DNA of 64,000 bases. It comes from Pleurostoma richardsiae (Eukaryota; Ascomycota; Sordariomycetes; Calosphaeriales; Pleurostomataceae). The notes below the pieces were generated by a model that saw only the letters and a list, made by a program, of their open reading frames with translations, was not told the origin of the DNA and searched no databases. Position numbers and translations under genes: made by a program. Below, in pieces: positions 1 through 11,056 of this stretch; positions within the stretch are counted from its first letter, which is position 1; each line of letters starts with the position of its first letter. Location: contig JANBVO010000006.1 in assembly GCA_030052745.1 (NCBI GenBank), positions 806,001 through 870,000 of the forward strand. The letters run 5' to 3'.

Positions 1-1681
1 CTCTCCGACGAGGCCTCAGACGAGAAATGGACAGGTATCAGAGCAGGGCGGAGACAGTGAGGACGTTGAACGGACACGGTCTGCTACGTGCCTTCACGCT
101 ACAACCGTGGCAGTACCGAACAGCCTGGGCGGCTTCAAGCGGCCGGCCGGCTTAACGAGGGACGGCATCGCGCCGCTTGATAGGCTTCGTAAGCCTTTCA
201 AGCCGTTGACGATCAACCGACAGTAGCTAGACATATCTGAGTCATCGAACAGTTACGAATACGGAGCATGGGTTTCTGCAGACTAGAACATATACAGACG
301 TGCCAATCTGTGTCATCGAGAGTTAGCGCAGCATGGGTCTATGCCAACCCTTTCTAATTGGGAAGTTAACAATTCGACTTGAACCATGTGCGTGTGAGGC
401 TCCTGCGGGTCATGCCGGAGCTGCAGTCTGCCAACCCGGACTCCTTCGATTATCAACGCTAACAAGCAACATAACGACAATCATAACGAGAAAGACCATC
501 TTTACGAGACATGCCGGAACTGTATATGTACGACTTCGATGCCGGAATGCACCTGTCGCCCTCATGTTTGAATTGGTCAAACATCGTTCAGCTCTGTCAC
601 CCATTCAACATACTGGCTTATTCTAGCTCCGCACACTACAATACCGCTCAGGGAACACCGTCACTATGGCCTCCTTCATTGCCAGCGGGTCCTTCGCCCG
701 AATGACTGCCCGCATAGCAGTGCCACGGATGCTCACCACCACTTCCACATCGTTGCGCATGCCGTTTACCTCTTCAAACGTCGAAATGTCCACCAAGAGC
801 ACGCCCAAATCACCCGGCGGCAAGATTCGCAGTGACAACCCGTCGTACCCGGCCTTCAGCCTGAGCGGCCTCGGTATCAGCCCAAGAGGACGAGTCTGGC
901 TCACAACTGGCATCGTACTACTGGCTTGCATCGAAACGGCGACCTGGGTGAAGTTTTGGCCGAAGATCACGGGACGGGAGGACTCGGAGGATTCTGGTTG
1001 AGATGGAACGCTGGCATCCCGCCGGACATTGTGCCGCATTTATGATCGCATCGATCTTTTCAAAGTCGCCTGGTTCCTTGTCCGTGCCTCCACACACTTA
1101 GAAGTCCAGTCTCGCGGGATCGATGGGGATTGATCCCCTTCCCGCACCTTCAAATTCTTTGAGGACAATTGTACCTTTATTTCAGCCACCAATCGGGTGT
1201 TCAGCTCCGCTTGCGCACTTTGCATCCCTTAGCCTTAGGATTCGACTCTGTTGTCCTCGACCATCGAGCGTCTCTGGTGAGTCGGGTCAGATACTATGTA
1301 TCGTCATGATCCGACAATCTACCGTGCGGGCTTCAGTTTAGACTTACCCCTTCCGGACGTTCACTCTTTCTTGCAGCTCCCGAGACGATGCTCGAGGGAT
1401 CAGGCGGAAACAAAGCCGTGTAGAAAGACAGAGACCATACACAAAGCTGCATGACCGCTTCCGGCTCCCTGCTTCTGTTCCTGCGTATCTCCCAAAAGCC
1501 CTACCTGGAGTCAGGTTTACGAATTGCCTTATACTCCATCATGTCGCCCTTGCTCCCTGGCGATTCTGTCACATCATCCGACACTGTTGTAGACATCGTG
1601 TCCCTAGATCATTGCTGCTTCTTCCCTTTTCAACTCCCTGCGACCTTTTTCTACCGAGCTCAGCATTAGTGCCGTCCCCAG
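1..1681. other. Region without a confident gene
   Basis: I see no gene with convincing splice structure or domain here. The best candidate is a 138-codon ATG-started minus-strand reading frame at 623-1039, listed separately. The right end must hold the promoter and 5' UTR of the cytochrome-b5-array gene starting at 1682. No repeats or transposon ends were recognised. Confidence 0.6.
623..1039 (-). CDS. Possible small hypothetical protein (138 aa)
   Basis: An uninterrupted frame starts at an ATG (1039 down to 1037). The C-terminal half reads like a folded alpha/beta protein, with alternating hydrophobic runs such as LGVLLVDIS and VEVVVSIRG. I recognise no family. It could be a small gene, the last exon of a broken gene whose earlier part lies near 1040-1225 in another frame, or chance. 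No introns, signal peptide or membrane segment are evident. Confidence 0.2.
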   Translation of the reverse strand: MRHNVRRDASVPSQPESSESSRPVIFGQNFTQVAVSMQASSTMPVVSQTRPLGLIPRPLRLKAGYDGLSLRILPPGDLGVLLVDISTFEEVNGMRNDVEVVVSIRGTAMRAVIRAKDPLAMKEAIVTVFPERYCSVRS

Positions 1682-4600
1682 ATGTCAGGCAACCCCGGGC
1701 CGTCAGGCGGCACCGCGCCGTCTTCCTCGCAAGGACCGCCCCCTGTCCGTGTGCAAGAGGCGTTTCCCGTCAAGGACGAGGACCGTGAAAGACATAAAAG
1801 GGGTCCTTTTGATGAACCGCTAACTCCATGGGCCGAAAGATATGGATTCAACGACGACTTAAGACGTATCGAGACAGGCTCCTCTGGGCTGCATCCCCAC
1901 CTACCAGACTTGCCTGTCGAGCCTTCGGACCCTAACGCGGACGTCAATGAACTGCTCGTTGCCAGCTCCCGGCCGCTTGACATGCCTCCAGCTAGCGAGT
2001 TCGATAACCTGCTGGCTGAGGAGGCGATACAAAGGTCATACCTTGCCGGCCTGCCGACATGGCAAGCTCTTGCTCTTCAATCTCCTCTGGTGAACATGGT
2101 TGACGGCAGCGGGAAGACCAAGGATGATCAAGGCAATGTTTTAATGCAAGAAGTCGTAGTCGATGAGCTTCGGTGGCACCCGTTCTTTTGGAAATCAAAA
2201 TGGCACGACCTCCGCGGCTCCAAAATCAGGGATAACTTTCCCGAAGCTCTGTGGACAATCCCAGGTGATGCCGACTGGAGCGTTGATGTGCCTGAGCTCT
2301 GGGATGTCATGAGGCCCTGCATCGAAATTGCGAACCGGTTCCTCATGGCCACCGCAGAGGGCCCTTTGTGAGCATTATCCCTCGCCTCCTAATCCGTACC
2401 ATGCCACGAGCCTCGCGAGAAGCAGCGCCACTTTGACACGCACCTCGCTAACCAACTGGATTCTAGCATTGATGCGTTTCTTAACTCGCGTTTCACCTGG
2501 AACGAAGCGATCCCGAGACCAGGAGTGCCACAACCCGTTGCCGCCGTTCCGAGGCCGCCGGAAGAGCGCCCCGATGCCCAGCAACTCCTCTCGAACCTAG
2601 CCAACATAGCCGACCTGATCCTTTGGAGCTTTTTTGACGATGCAATCGAGCCGGTGAGACAGGATGGCGCCCTGCAGGGAATAGCACTCCATCAGTACCC
2701 CAACCACACCGCGACTCGGGGATTCGTTGGCATCAGGCTAAACACCCGCCTCTTCAAGGCTTTGCTAGACCCGAGGACGTCATTTGCGGAGCAATGCCTC
2801 TCGCGATTCAACATCGCCGATATTGTATGTTCGCATCTCCTCCGAAAGAATGGACACGCAGCTGACCCAGTAGATGTGTCATGAGCTCATGGTATTGATC
2901 TCAATATTCCCTACATAGTCTACTTCTAACGTCTATTGCAGCATGCAATCTATATCGCCAATAGGTTCCTCCTTAACTGGCCGGTCTATGAACCTGTATG
3001 TCCTTGTACTCACTCTCTCACCATAAGGTCTGTTTGCTCACCATGCAGTACTACAACTATGAGTGGGTGAATGAGCTCGGTTGGTCATGGAACGCGCATT
3101 TGTTCGGCAAGGCCATGTCCAACTACCCACGGGGCACAAACTTTAAGCTGCTGCAAAAGTCCGAGGACTTCCCCAACATGTACCGCGCGACTATCGAGAA
3201 CAAGTTTGTGGATGAAGAATACCACCTAGCCAATGATACCCTATGGTACGAGTATGCAGTACCTCCCTATTGGGCCTCTCGCATATTCACCGAGGACTTC
3301 TGGCAAGTCGACACAAGAAAGTACGGCCTGGACGCGCTCAAGGCTCCGAAGATGTTCAGAACATGGAGATCAGCATTTGACCACGGCATTGCGAAAAGAG
3401 CGAGGGTCGACCACGTGGTGCGGGATATGAGGCCTTTTCTAAGAACAGCCCGACGAGAGCTGGAGAAGCGTAGAAGAGCCTGGCACATCTACCGGCCCTG
3501 GTATCCTTGCCAACAGACGCTGTGGCAGGACTCGCCCTATAACCGCACCCATTGCAGAGCCCAGCTCAAGAGGTTTCTGCGGGCGTACAGGCTGCGCGAT
3601 GAAGGCATCGCGGGCCGTATGGCAGCCTCGAACCTCAGGGACATGAGAGACTGCCAGCTGAATGTGAGCGCGTTTGCAACGCTGCCCTACTGGGAGGCGG
3701 TCCACTGGCTCATGTTCGTGGCCCTCCCGAGGAGGACAGTGCCCGCAGTGTCGACGAGGAAGGCGATCCACCCCCGAGTGGACATGCTGATGCCAAGTAA
3801 GGAGGCTGATAAGTCTGGATTCAGATATGTGTGGTCCAAACCCATGCACATGCCTGAGCCTGTAATACATATACGCCCAAGACATACACTCGAGTCCTGG
3901 TCTAGACCCCGGTCGACGATCTTGGAGAGGATCGCCCGCCACTTCAAGGACTACGAGATGGCTTTTCCAGTGCCGAGCGCGTTGCACGCGGCCTTCTGGG
4001 CTTGCTACAACGATATGAAGATCAAGACGGCCATAAGCTCTCAGGACATCTGGCTTGACTTCGACTTTGAAGTCCCGCCCTACGCATACAACACAGAGGT
4101 GATAAGGGGTATGAAGCCGAACGGGGCACCAAATGACACGTACGAGCCGTACGTCGGGCAGATCCCGTCTCCGTTCGAAAACTACCTCCACGAGGACCTG
4201 CACTCGCTCGCGGGGAGAACCGCTTCGGACTGGGACAGCGTCGAGGGCCAGCCCGGCGTTAGAGCCGCGATGTTCCAGGCGCCCGCGTCGGCCTCCGGAG
4301 GAGGAGAGCCTCCGGTCAAATATTATACCATAGGAGAAGTTGCGGACCATTGGAATGTGATTACGTGGGTGCTGGTCCAGGATGAACAGGGCGGTTTCGA
4401 CGTGTTCGATGTGACAGGTTGGTCTCGGGAACCCTTGGTGCAAATGGATATCGCATTGCGAAACCCACGCTGACGAATAACAGAGCTCAGGAAGACCTGG
4501 GATCGCGACTACCCCGGCTTCAGTATGGACATTGTTTGCAAGAAGACGCTTTGGGGGCAGCAGGCCTGGGACGAGTCGTTCATCCGGGACATCAAGACAG

Positions 4601-6540
4601 GGCTGGTGCGCGTGGGAAAGCTCCAGCAGTGGAAGACGAAGCAGGAGATCGCCGAGAACGACGGCACGGATGGGAAGCCCTTCTGGATCAGCCTGGGCAG
4701 GAAAGTATTTGACATCACAGGTAAGCGCACAGGAACATGTATCGCGTGTGGCCATCTTGCTCGGCCTGGCATACTTTATACTGACCTGCTACAGATTTCC
4801 CGCCGAAGAGTCCGGAGGAGCACGAGGTTTTACACAGCGTACCCGGAGGCGAACCACAGATCAGCGACGGTTTGTTGGGACCAGGGGGGGTATTGACAGA
4901 TCTCGACGAGCTTCTTGACCGGCTCGAGCCTTTCAAGTGTGCGTTCGTCCGGGACATGCAGCCACGCGAGGGCCTGAACCGCGTTTACACCGAGAAGGAG
5001 GTCGCCTGGTACTGTTACAGGAGGTCCCACGGTTTGTACATGACCATTCAGGGCCTTGTTTATAACGTCACCGGTGAGTCCCGCGTCATTCCCCTTCTTT
5101 ATGTCTATTCGGTACTTGGAGGCCTGACGAAAGACGGCAGACTTCATGGACTTCCATCCCGGCGGCTCGGAGATTCTCGCGAAGTATGGTGGTCAAGATG
5201 CCACGAACGCTTTCCATGAAAATCACCAGAACCCGGCGGCTTGCCTCCAGGGCTACGACTACCTCAGAGTGGGCCGCCTGGTGCCGGAGAAGACTATGAA
5301 AGAGCTGGGCGAGTATGAGTTCGTAGTGCACGGCCTGGTCTACAACGTTGAGCGTACGTCTGCCCGCACCCCCTGACCCGTTTCTGTCGAGCTGACCATA
5401 ACCCGCCCCCTTTTCTCAGCCCTGAGGACCACCAACCCTCCACTCTACAACAGGCTCCGCTATTACCTCAAGCAGGACGCCACCAGCGCCCTCACGGATG
5501 AACTAGTCAACAGGCATGCCCTGCTGAAGCTCCTGGAGATGCGCCACCTGATCACGGGGAAGCTCGCGCGCACCCTAACACAAATGATGCCGGAGAAGCT
5601 GGCAGCGCACACTGGCGAGGGCCTCCCGGGGATGCCTGATCCATTATTAAATCAGGGGCCTCCCGGCACCGGCCCCCCCGTAATGCCACTGTCGATGTGC
5701 GTCGGTGATAACATATACATCATGACCGGTGAGTTTATCTTGTCCCCGGCCACAGCAGAGCACCGACACCCCTCACGTTTGAGCACGCGAAAGAGGCGAG
5801 AAACGACAGGAACAGCCGCGATGGCTTACTGATATGCCCTTCTCGGCAGAACCCTACAGACACGGGCCGGAGGAGCTGAAGGAGCGGCTCAGGCCGTTCG
5901 CAGGGAAGCAGGTGACGGACCAAGAGCTCGCCCAGTACCTCGTCACGAACCAGTCTCACCGGATCCTCGCCAAGCTGTGGGTGGAACGGCCGCCGGCACC
6001 GACCAAGATCGCCAAGCCCACGGGCCGCGTGGGGACCAAGACGGTCGAGGAGCCGGTGGCGAAAGCGAAGGATATGGTGGAACAGGCGGTGCGTGCAGAG
6101 ACCGGCCAGGGATCCGGTCAAGGGCCGTCTGGCCGAGGTTCTGGCCGAGGTTCTGATCAAGCTTCGTCCGGTCGAGGGGCTGGCCGAGAAGCTACTCGAG
6201 CGGGTGGCCCCAGGCCTGCTCGTGGACGTGGCCAGGAACGCGATCCAAGGCCCGAACGGTCTGGCCGGGGGGCTACTCAAGGGCGCGGCGAGGACCCATT
6301 TCAGCTGGCTTTCCGGCCGCCGCGTGGAGGGCGTGGCGGCCCTGGCGGGAGCACGGGTAAGTTATGCTACGCCGAGACGGTAAAGGGCTGTTTACTGTTG
6401 AAGAGGTGAAGCTCTAACCAATATCTGATCCAACAGGAGCGAAAAGATTCCGTGTAAAGGACGAAGAGACAGGCTCCTGGGACTCGGACGAATCCGACTC
6501 CGACTCCGAGCCGGAAGCTGCTGAGGAGTTGACGGCTTGA
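1682..6540 (+). CDS. Large protein with five tandem cytochrome-b5-like modules
   Basis: Exons: 1682-2367, 2467-2824, 2942-2995, 3049-4417, 4484-4720, 4795-5073, 5141-5353, 5420-5728, 5850-6356, 6437-6540 (1371 aa). Residues 1 to about 790 are Trp/Tyr-rich and belong to no family I recognise. From about residue 790 the protein is an array of cytochrome b5-like units, each with a strand ending in a motif like VFDIT, VYNVT or IYIMT. Only the third keeps the heme signature (DFHPGGSEIL, His about 1000, with a second candidate His in FHENHQNP), so at most one heme is likely. The others look degenerate. The tail is acidic and Asp/Ser-rich. No signal peptide or membrane span was seen, so a soluble location is inferred. 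In exon 9 another frame has more natural codon use over about 250 nt (see findings). The function is unknown; binding of heme, sterol or another ligand is possible from the family. Confidence 0.8.
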
Positions 6541-8292
6541 AGGGGCTGGCATGGGTGACAGTCTGTCTGTCTGTTCTGTAACTTTATGTGTGATTTGTGG
6601 CATATTTTGGCAACGGCGTCTTCCACGGTCTACTCCGTAGGCCATATCAGATGTCCGAGAACACTATGACTCGGCAGTGTTTGTTATCTTTGCAGTGGAG
6701 ATTTCGGCTTGCAACTACACTACGTCTAAGTAGTCTGGACAGGCATTCTCTCCTACCTGGATGTGCACTGTTTGCGTGAAAAACCCCACTCGCAGGCCTG
6801 TTCTATTGCCTTGCTCTGGCAGTAGTGTCGACGCTTAGCTCTTGGTCAGACCTTGACGGTCGATAATATCGACGATATCTGCGGCAGTATATCCCAGCAC
6901 GGACCCGGAGCGCCTAGGCGAGGCAGATAGGGCAGTGCCGGGCTGGGTCTGCCGAGAAAGGCCGTTATCTGGCATCGGATGAAGTCGTTTATCTTGGGCC
7001 TTCTCCGCCCGGATCTGATACCGAGGCACAGGATTCGGGCGGTCAAGCTGGATTGAGGAAGGTGGCAGCGGATAATGATGCCCTGGAGCAATCGATCGCG
7101 GGCAGATGCATGCCGATAATCGATGATGGAGGGGAAGCACGCGGCTCCGCGGACTCCGCTGCCACCGATCTTGTTCAGCCCCCGGGCGATCTTGGTTTTT
7201 GTTTGACCGCGGTCTTCGTTGTGGACGGGCTTCTTGTCGGCTTTTCTTGCCGATGCCCGCCGTGGCCTGCTGAACTGGTGCTGCGAGATTGGCGCCGTAC
7301 GACAGCCCGGTCGCGACAACGAGACGAAGCGCCCACAGTGGTCTTTCAGCTTATTAAGAGAAAGAACAACAAACAACAGGGTCCGGTCTGCCCATTCGAG
7401 AAGAAATAGAAAAGGGGCAGGACGGCAGGGCGAGAGCTCATCAGCCGGCCAAGGCCAATGACGGCGTGCAGAACACCCCCGCATGGACACCCTCCATCAG
7501 GGATAGGAGCTGCGACGGCGTGTCGTCGTATCGCGATTCGCGCCCGGCAGCTCCAAGCAGGGCCAAGCTTTTACCATGTGATGCGAGATTACGTCGCTCG
7601 ACCTACAGAGAGGAGAGAGGAATCCCAGGAGCTGCGATTGGGCGGTCACCACTTTTGCTCCTCAGTGTACCCGGCTGGTAACAGCTCCGTCTCTTTCTTC
7701 CATCTCTTTGCTCTCTTTTTCCTCTCTCCCCCTTTCTCTCCGCGTGTTGCAGCCGAGTGGCAACAGCAGCCGGGAGTCTAGCAGGCTTCTCAGATACAAA
7801 CACGGTACTTCAAGGTACTGCAAGACGGAGAAAAGGCAGGATGGACGTTCCTTGTTATACCCCCTTTCTATCTGCCTGTCTGAGAGACCGACCACACGCA
7901 TCTGCGCTCATGACCCCGAATCACTTTCCATCTCTGCTTGAACCTTGACCGCCTAGGGTTGCATCCGACAAGAGGGGTAGCGCCAGGCGCATCTCTGCAA
8001 CCCTCTGATCGTCATGGCACTTGCCCGATTTCTCGCCAGATACGGCACGAGACCGGGCCCTGTCAACCTGTGCCTGTCTGCCTCGTGCAAGGAACCGCTG
8101 GTGGCAGCTCGCCTCTGCATGGAGCTTTTAAAAGCGGCGCGCCGCCTCTCCTCGGCCCCCGAGATGAAGCTGTCCCTTCTGTCGATCACTTCCTGCTCCT
8201 CTGCCTGCGAGTTCAGGAGGTTGACCTGGGACCGGATCGTGAAACTCTGACGTGCACGGAGCAAGAGCTGAAGTCGCGATAGCGCAGACAGT
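6541..8292. other. Intergenic region, b5-array 3' end to ceramidase promoter
   Basis: This 1.75 kb holds the 3' UTR of the upstream gene and the promoter of the ceramidase gene. A pyrimidine-rich tract (about 7675-7745, TCTCTTTC-like) resembles a fungal promoter element. I found no gene I would defend. Confidence 0.6.
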
Positions 8293-10720
8293 ATGGCTCC
8301 TCATTCTGCTCGCCCAGGGGTCCACGCGCCAAGGCGGTCCACCTTCGTCGCTTTTGCGGCCTTGTCTGTCATTCTGCTTGCCCTGTTCGCCATATCCGAG
8401 CTGGGCGCGTCGCCAAGGCGGGCTGCTCCAGTCTTTAAGGGCCATGCCGAACACCAGGAGAAGCCGGGTCTGGCCCGGCCTAGGGCGTCGGCGACCGGCG
8501 ACAAGTATCTCATCGGAGTCGGCAAGGCCGACATCACCGGCCCTGTCGTGGAGCTTAACCTCGCAGGGTACGCCTCCCTCTCGCAGGTCGGCACCGGCTT
8601 GAGGCAGAGGCTCTACTCGCGGGCCTTTATCATCGGCGATGTGGACAACCCCAGCGACCGCTTTGTCTACATCGTGCTGGACACCCAGTCCGGAGACACC
8701 GCCATGCGCTATGGCATCCTGGACGGGCTGGCTGCCTTGGGTTCTAATTACTCCGTGTATGGGCAGTCCAATCTCGCCTTGACGGGCACGCACTCGCATA
8801 GCGGCCCTGGCGCTTGGTTCAACTACCTGCTTCCTCAGGTGACCAGCTTGGGCTTCGACAAGCAGAGCTACCAGGCGGTCGTCGACGGCGCGCTGTTATC
8901 GATACAGCGAGCGCATGAGTCCCTGACGACTGTGAGTATTTTTTAGGCGTGGCTGAATGCGTGCGTACTCCGGAAACTGATATCTGAGTGTCACAGGGCT
9001 ACCTCGACTTCGGAACCGTCAACGTCACTGACGGTAACGAGAGCCGCAGTCTGTACGCCTACTTGGCCAATCCGGCTGAGGAGCGAGCACAGTACTCAGA
9101 CTCGACCGACAAGACACTGTCCCTGCTGAGGTTCCAGCGTGCCTCCGACAGCAAGAACATCGGGATCCTGACGTGGTATCCCGTCCACGGGACCTCCATG
9201 CTCGAGAACAACACCCACATCACCGGTGACAACAAGGGCGTGGCGGCTTACCTTTTTGAGCAGGCCATGGCCGACGACGACAGCGCCGCCTCCGGGTTCG
9301 TAGCCGGGTTCTCGCAGGCCAACGTCGGCGACACGACGCCCAACGTGCTGGGAGCCTGGTGCGACGACGGCTCCGGCCAGATGTGCAGCTTTGAGAACAG
9401 CACCTGCGCGGACGGCAAGTCGCAGTCCTGCCACGGCCGGGGCCCGGAGTTCCAGAAGCTGGACCTGGGCGTGAGTAGCTGCTACGAGATTGGCAGGCGG
9501 CAGTATGCCGGGGCCAAATCCCTCTATGTGAGTCCCCATCAAACGTGCCTCCCTGCTGCTTGAGATTAGGACGCAGGCAACTAACGGCGTCGTCGCAGGA
9601 CGAATTCGACTCGGTGTCCACCCCCGTGGTCGGCACGACCGTCAAGTCCTTCCACTTCTACCAGGACATGCGGTACTTCTCCTTCCAGCTGCCCAACGGC
9701 ACGACAGTGCAGACCTGCCCCGCCGCGCTGGGCTACTCCTTCGCGGCCGGCACCACCGACGGCCCCGGGGCCTTCGACTTCACGCAGGCCGACTCGGGCA
9801 GCCCGGACGCCAACCCGCTGTGGGCCGTGGTCAGCGACCTCCTCCGCACCCCGAGCGCCGAGCAGACCGCCTGCCAACAGCCCAAACCGGTGCTGCTGGA
9901 CGTCGGCGAGATGGACGATCCCTACGCGTGGTCGCCCAACATCGTCGACGTGCAGTCGCTGCGCGTGGGCCAGCTCATCATCATCATCAGCCCCAGCGAG
10001 GCGACGACCATGAGCGGGCGGCGGTGGCGCGGCGCCGTCAAGAGCGCGGCCGCGGACGGCATCCTGAGTGGCAGCGCGGCGGAGCCGCTGGTGGTGCTGG
10101 GCGGGCCGGCGAACACGTACGCGCACTACTGCGCCACGCCGGAGGAGTACACGATCCAGCGGTACGAGGGGGCGTCGACGCTGTACGGCCAGCACGAGCT
10201 GGACGCGTACATCAACCTGACCGTCAGCAACCTGGAGTACCTCGCGCCCACGGCCACGGGCGCCCCGCCGGCGGGCCCCTCGCCGCCCGACAACCGGAAC
10301 TCGTCGCTGAGCTTCATCACGGGCGTGGTGCAGGACAACGCGCCGATCGGGTCGTCCTTCGGGGCCTGCACGACGCAGCCCGCGGCGTCGTACGCGCGCG
10401 GGGCCGTCGTCAACGCGACCTTCACGGGGGCCAACCCGCGCAACAACCTGCGGCTGGAGGGCACGTTCGCGGCGGTGGAGCAGCTGGGGTCCGACGGCTC
10501 GACCTGGACGCAGGTGCGCAGCGACGAGGACTGGTTCCTGGTGTACACGTGGGAGCGCACCAACTGGCTGCTGGGCTACAGCGAGGTGACCGTCAGCTGG
10601 GAGACGGAGAGCTACGCGGACCCGGGGACGTACCGGATCCGGTACTACGGGGACTACAAGCCGCTGATCGGGAGCGTGACGGCGTTCGAGGGGGCGAGCG
10701 ACTCGTTTACGTTGTCGTGA
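8293..10720 (+). CDS. Neutral (non-lysosomal) ceramidase
   Basis: Exons: 8293-8931, 8997-9527, 9599-10720 (763 aa). It should hydrolyse the N-acyl bond of ceramide to sphingoid base and fatty acid. Landmarks of the family are present: ADITGPVVELNLAGY near the start, the zinc HxH motif in TGTHSHSGPG (His167 and His169), WYPVHGTSM, the signature block NVGDTTPN around residue 327, EATTMSGRRWR, and EEYTIQRYEGAST. The C-terminal part is the Ig-like domain of the family. A hydrophobic run at residues 16-38 after Arg residues suggests a signal anchor or signal peptide, so it probably acts in the secretory pathway or outside the cell. The position of the family's catalytic Ser (GDVSPN in well-studied enzymes) is Thr here (Thr327). 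Both introns are phase 0 with GTGAGT donors. Confidence 0.93.
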
Positions 10721-11056
10721 TCCGACTAACGAGGGACCCCGTAGTCGAATCGATAAGGTAACCAGGAGCTACTAGTCTCAAGTTTCAGAACGACGAAATG
10801 ATCATGAAAGGAATAATTGGATGTCGGGAATATTTTGGAGATCAATTGTGCATACTGGAGATTTACGTTGGCTGTGAGAGAACGGACACTTGCTCGCCTC
10901 TCACGGGTATCAAGCGGGCCATGGCCATCATGAGCACAGAGGCTCTCGTTTGACAGAGACATTATGATGTCCCTAGATAAACATAGCACATGAGATAACA
11001 TTTTAATTCTTCACTATAACTCCTAAGCCAAGGCATCTGCAGACGCTCTCTCATTA
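10721..11056. other. Short intergenic stretch between converging genes
   Basis: The ceramidase and GH3 genes point at each other across 336 nt. The sequence is relatively AT-rich and is expected to hold both 3' UTRs. No further structure was seen. Confidence 0.6.

Noticed and set aside
3439-4755. 438-codon frame antisense to the b5-array gene
   Set aside because: It crosses exons and an intron of a well-supported gene and shows no domain of its own.
6846-7490. 214-codon minus-strand open frame
   Set aside because: No recognisable motif, erratic composition rich in Arg and Cys, no G/C third-position bias, and it lies in what should be the ceramidase promoter.
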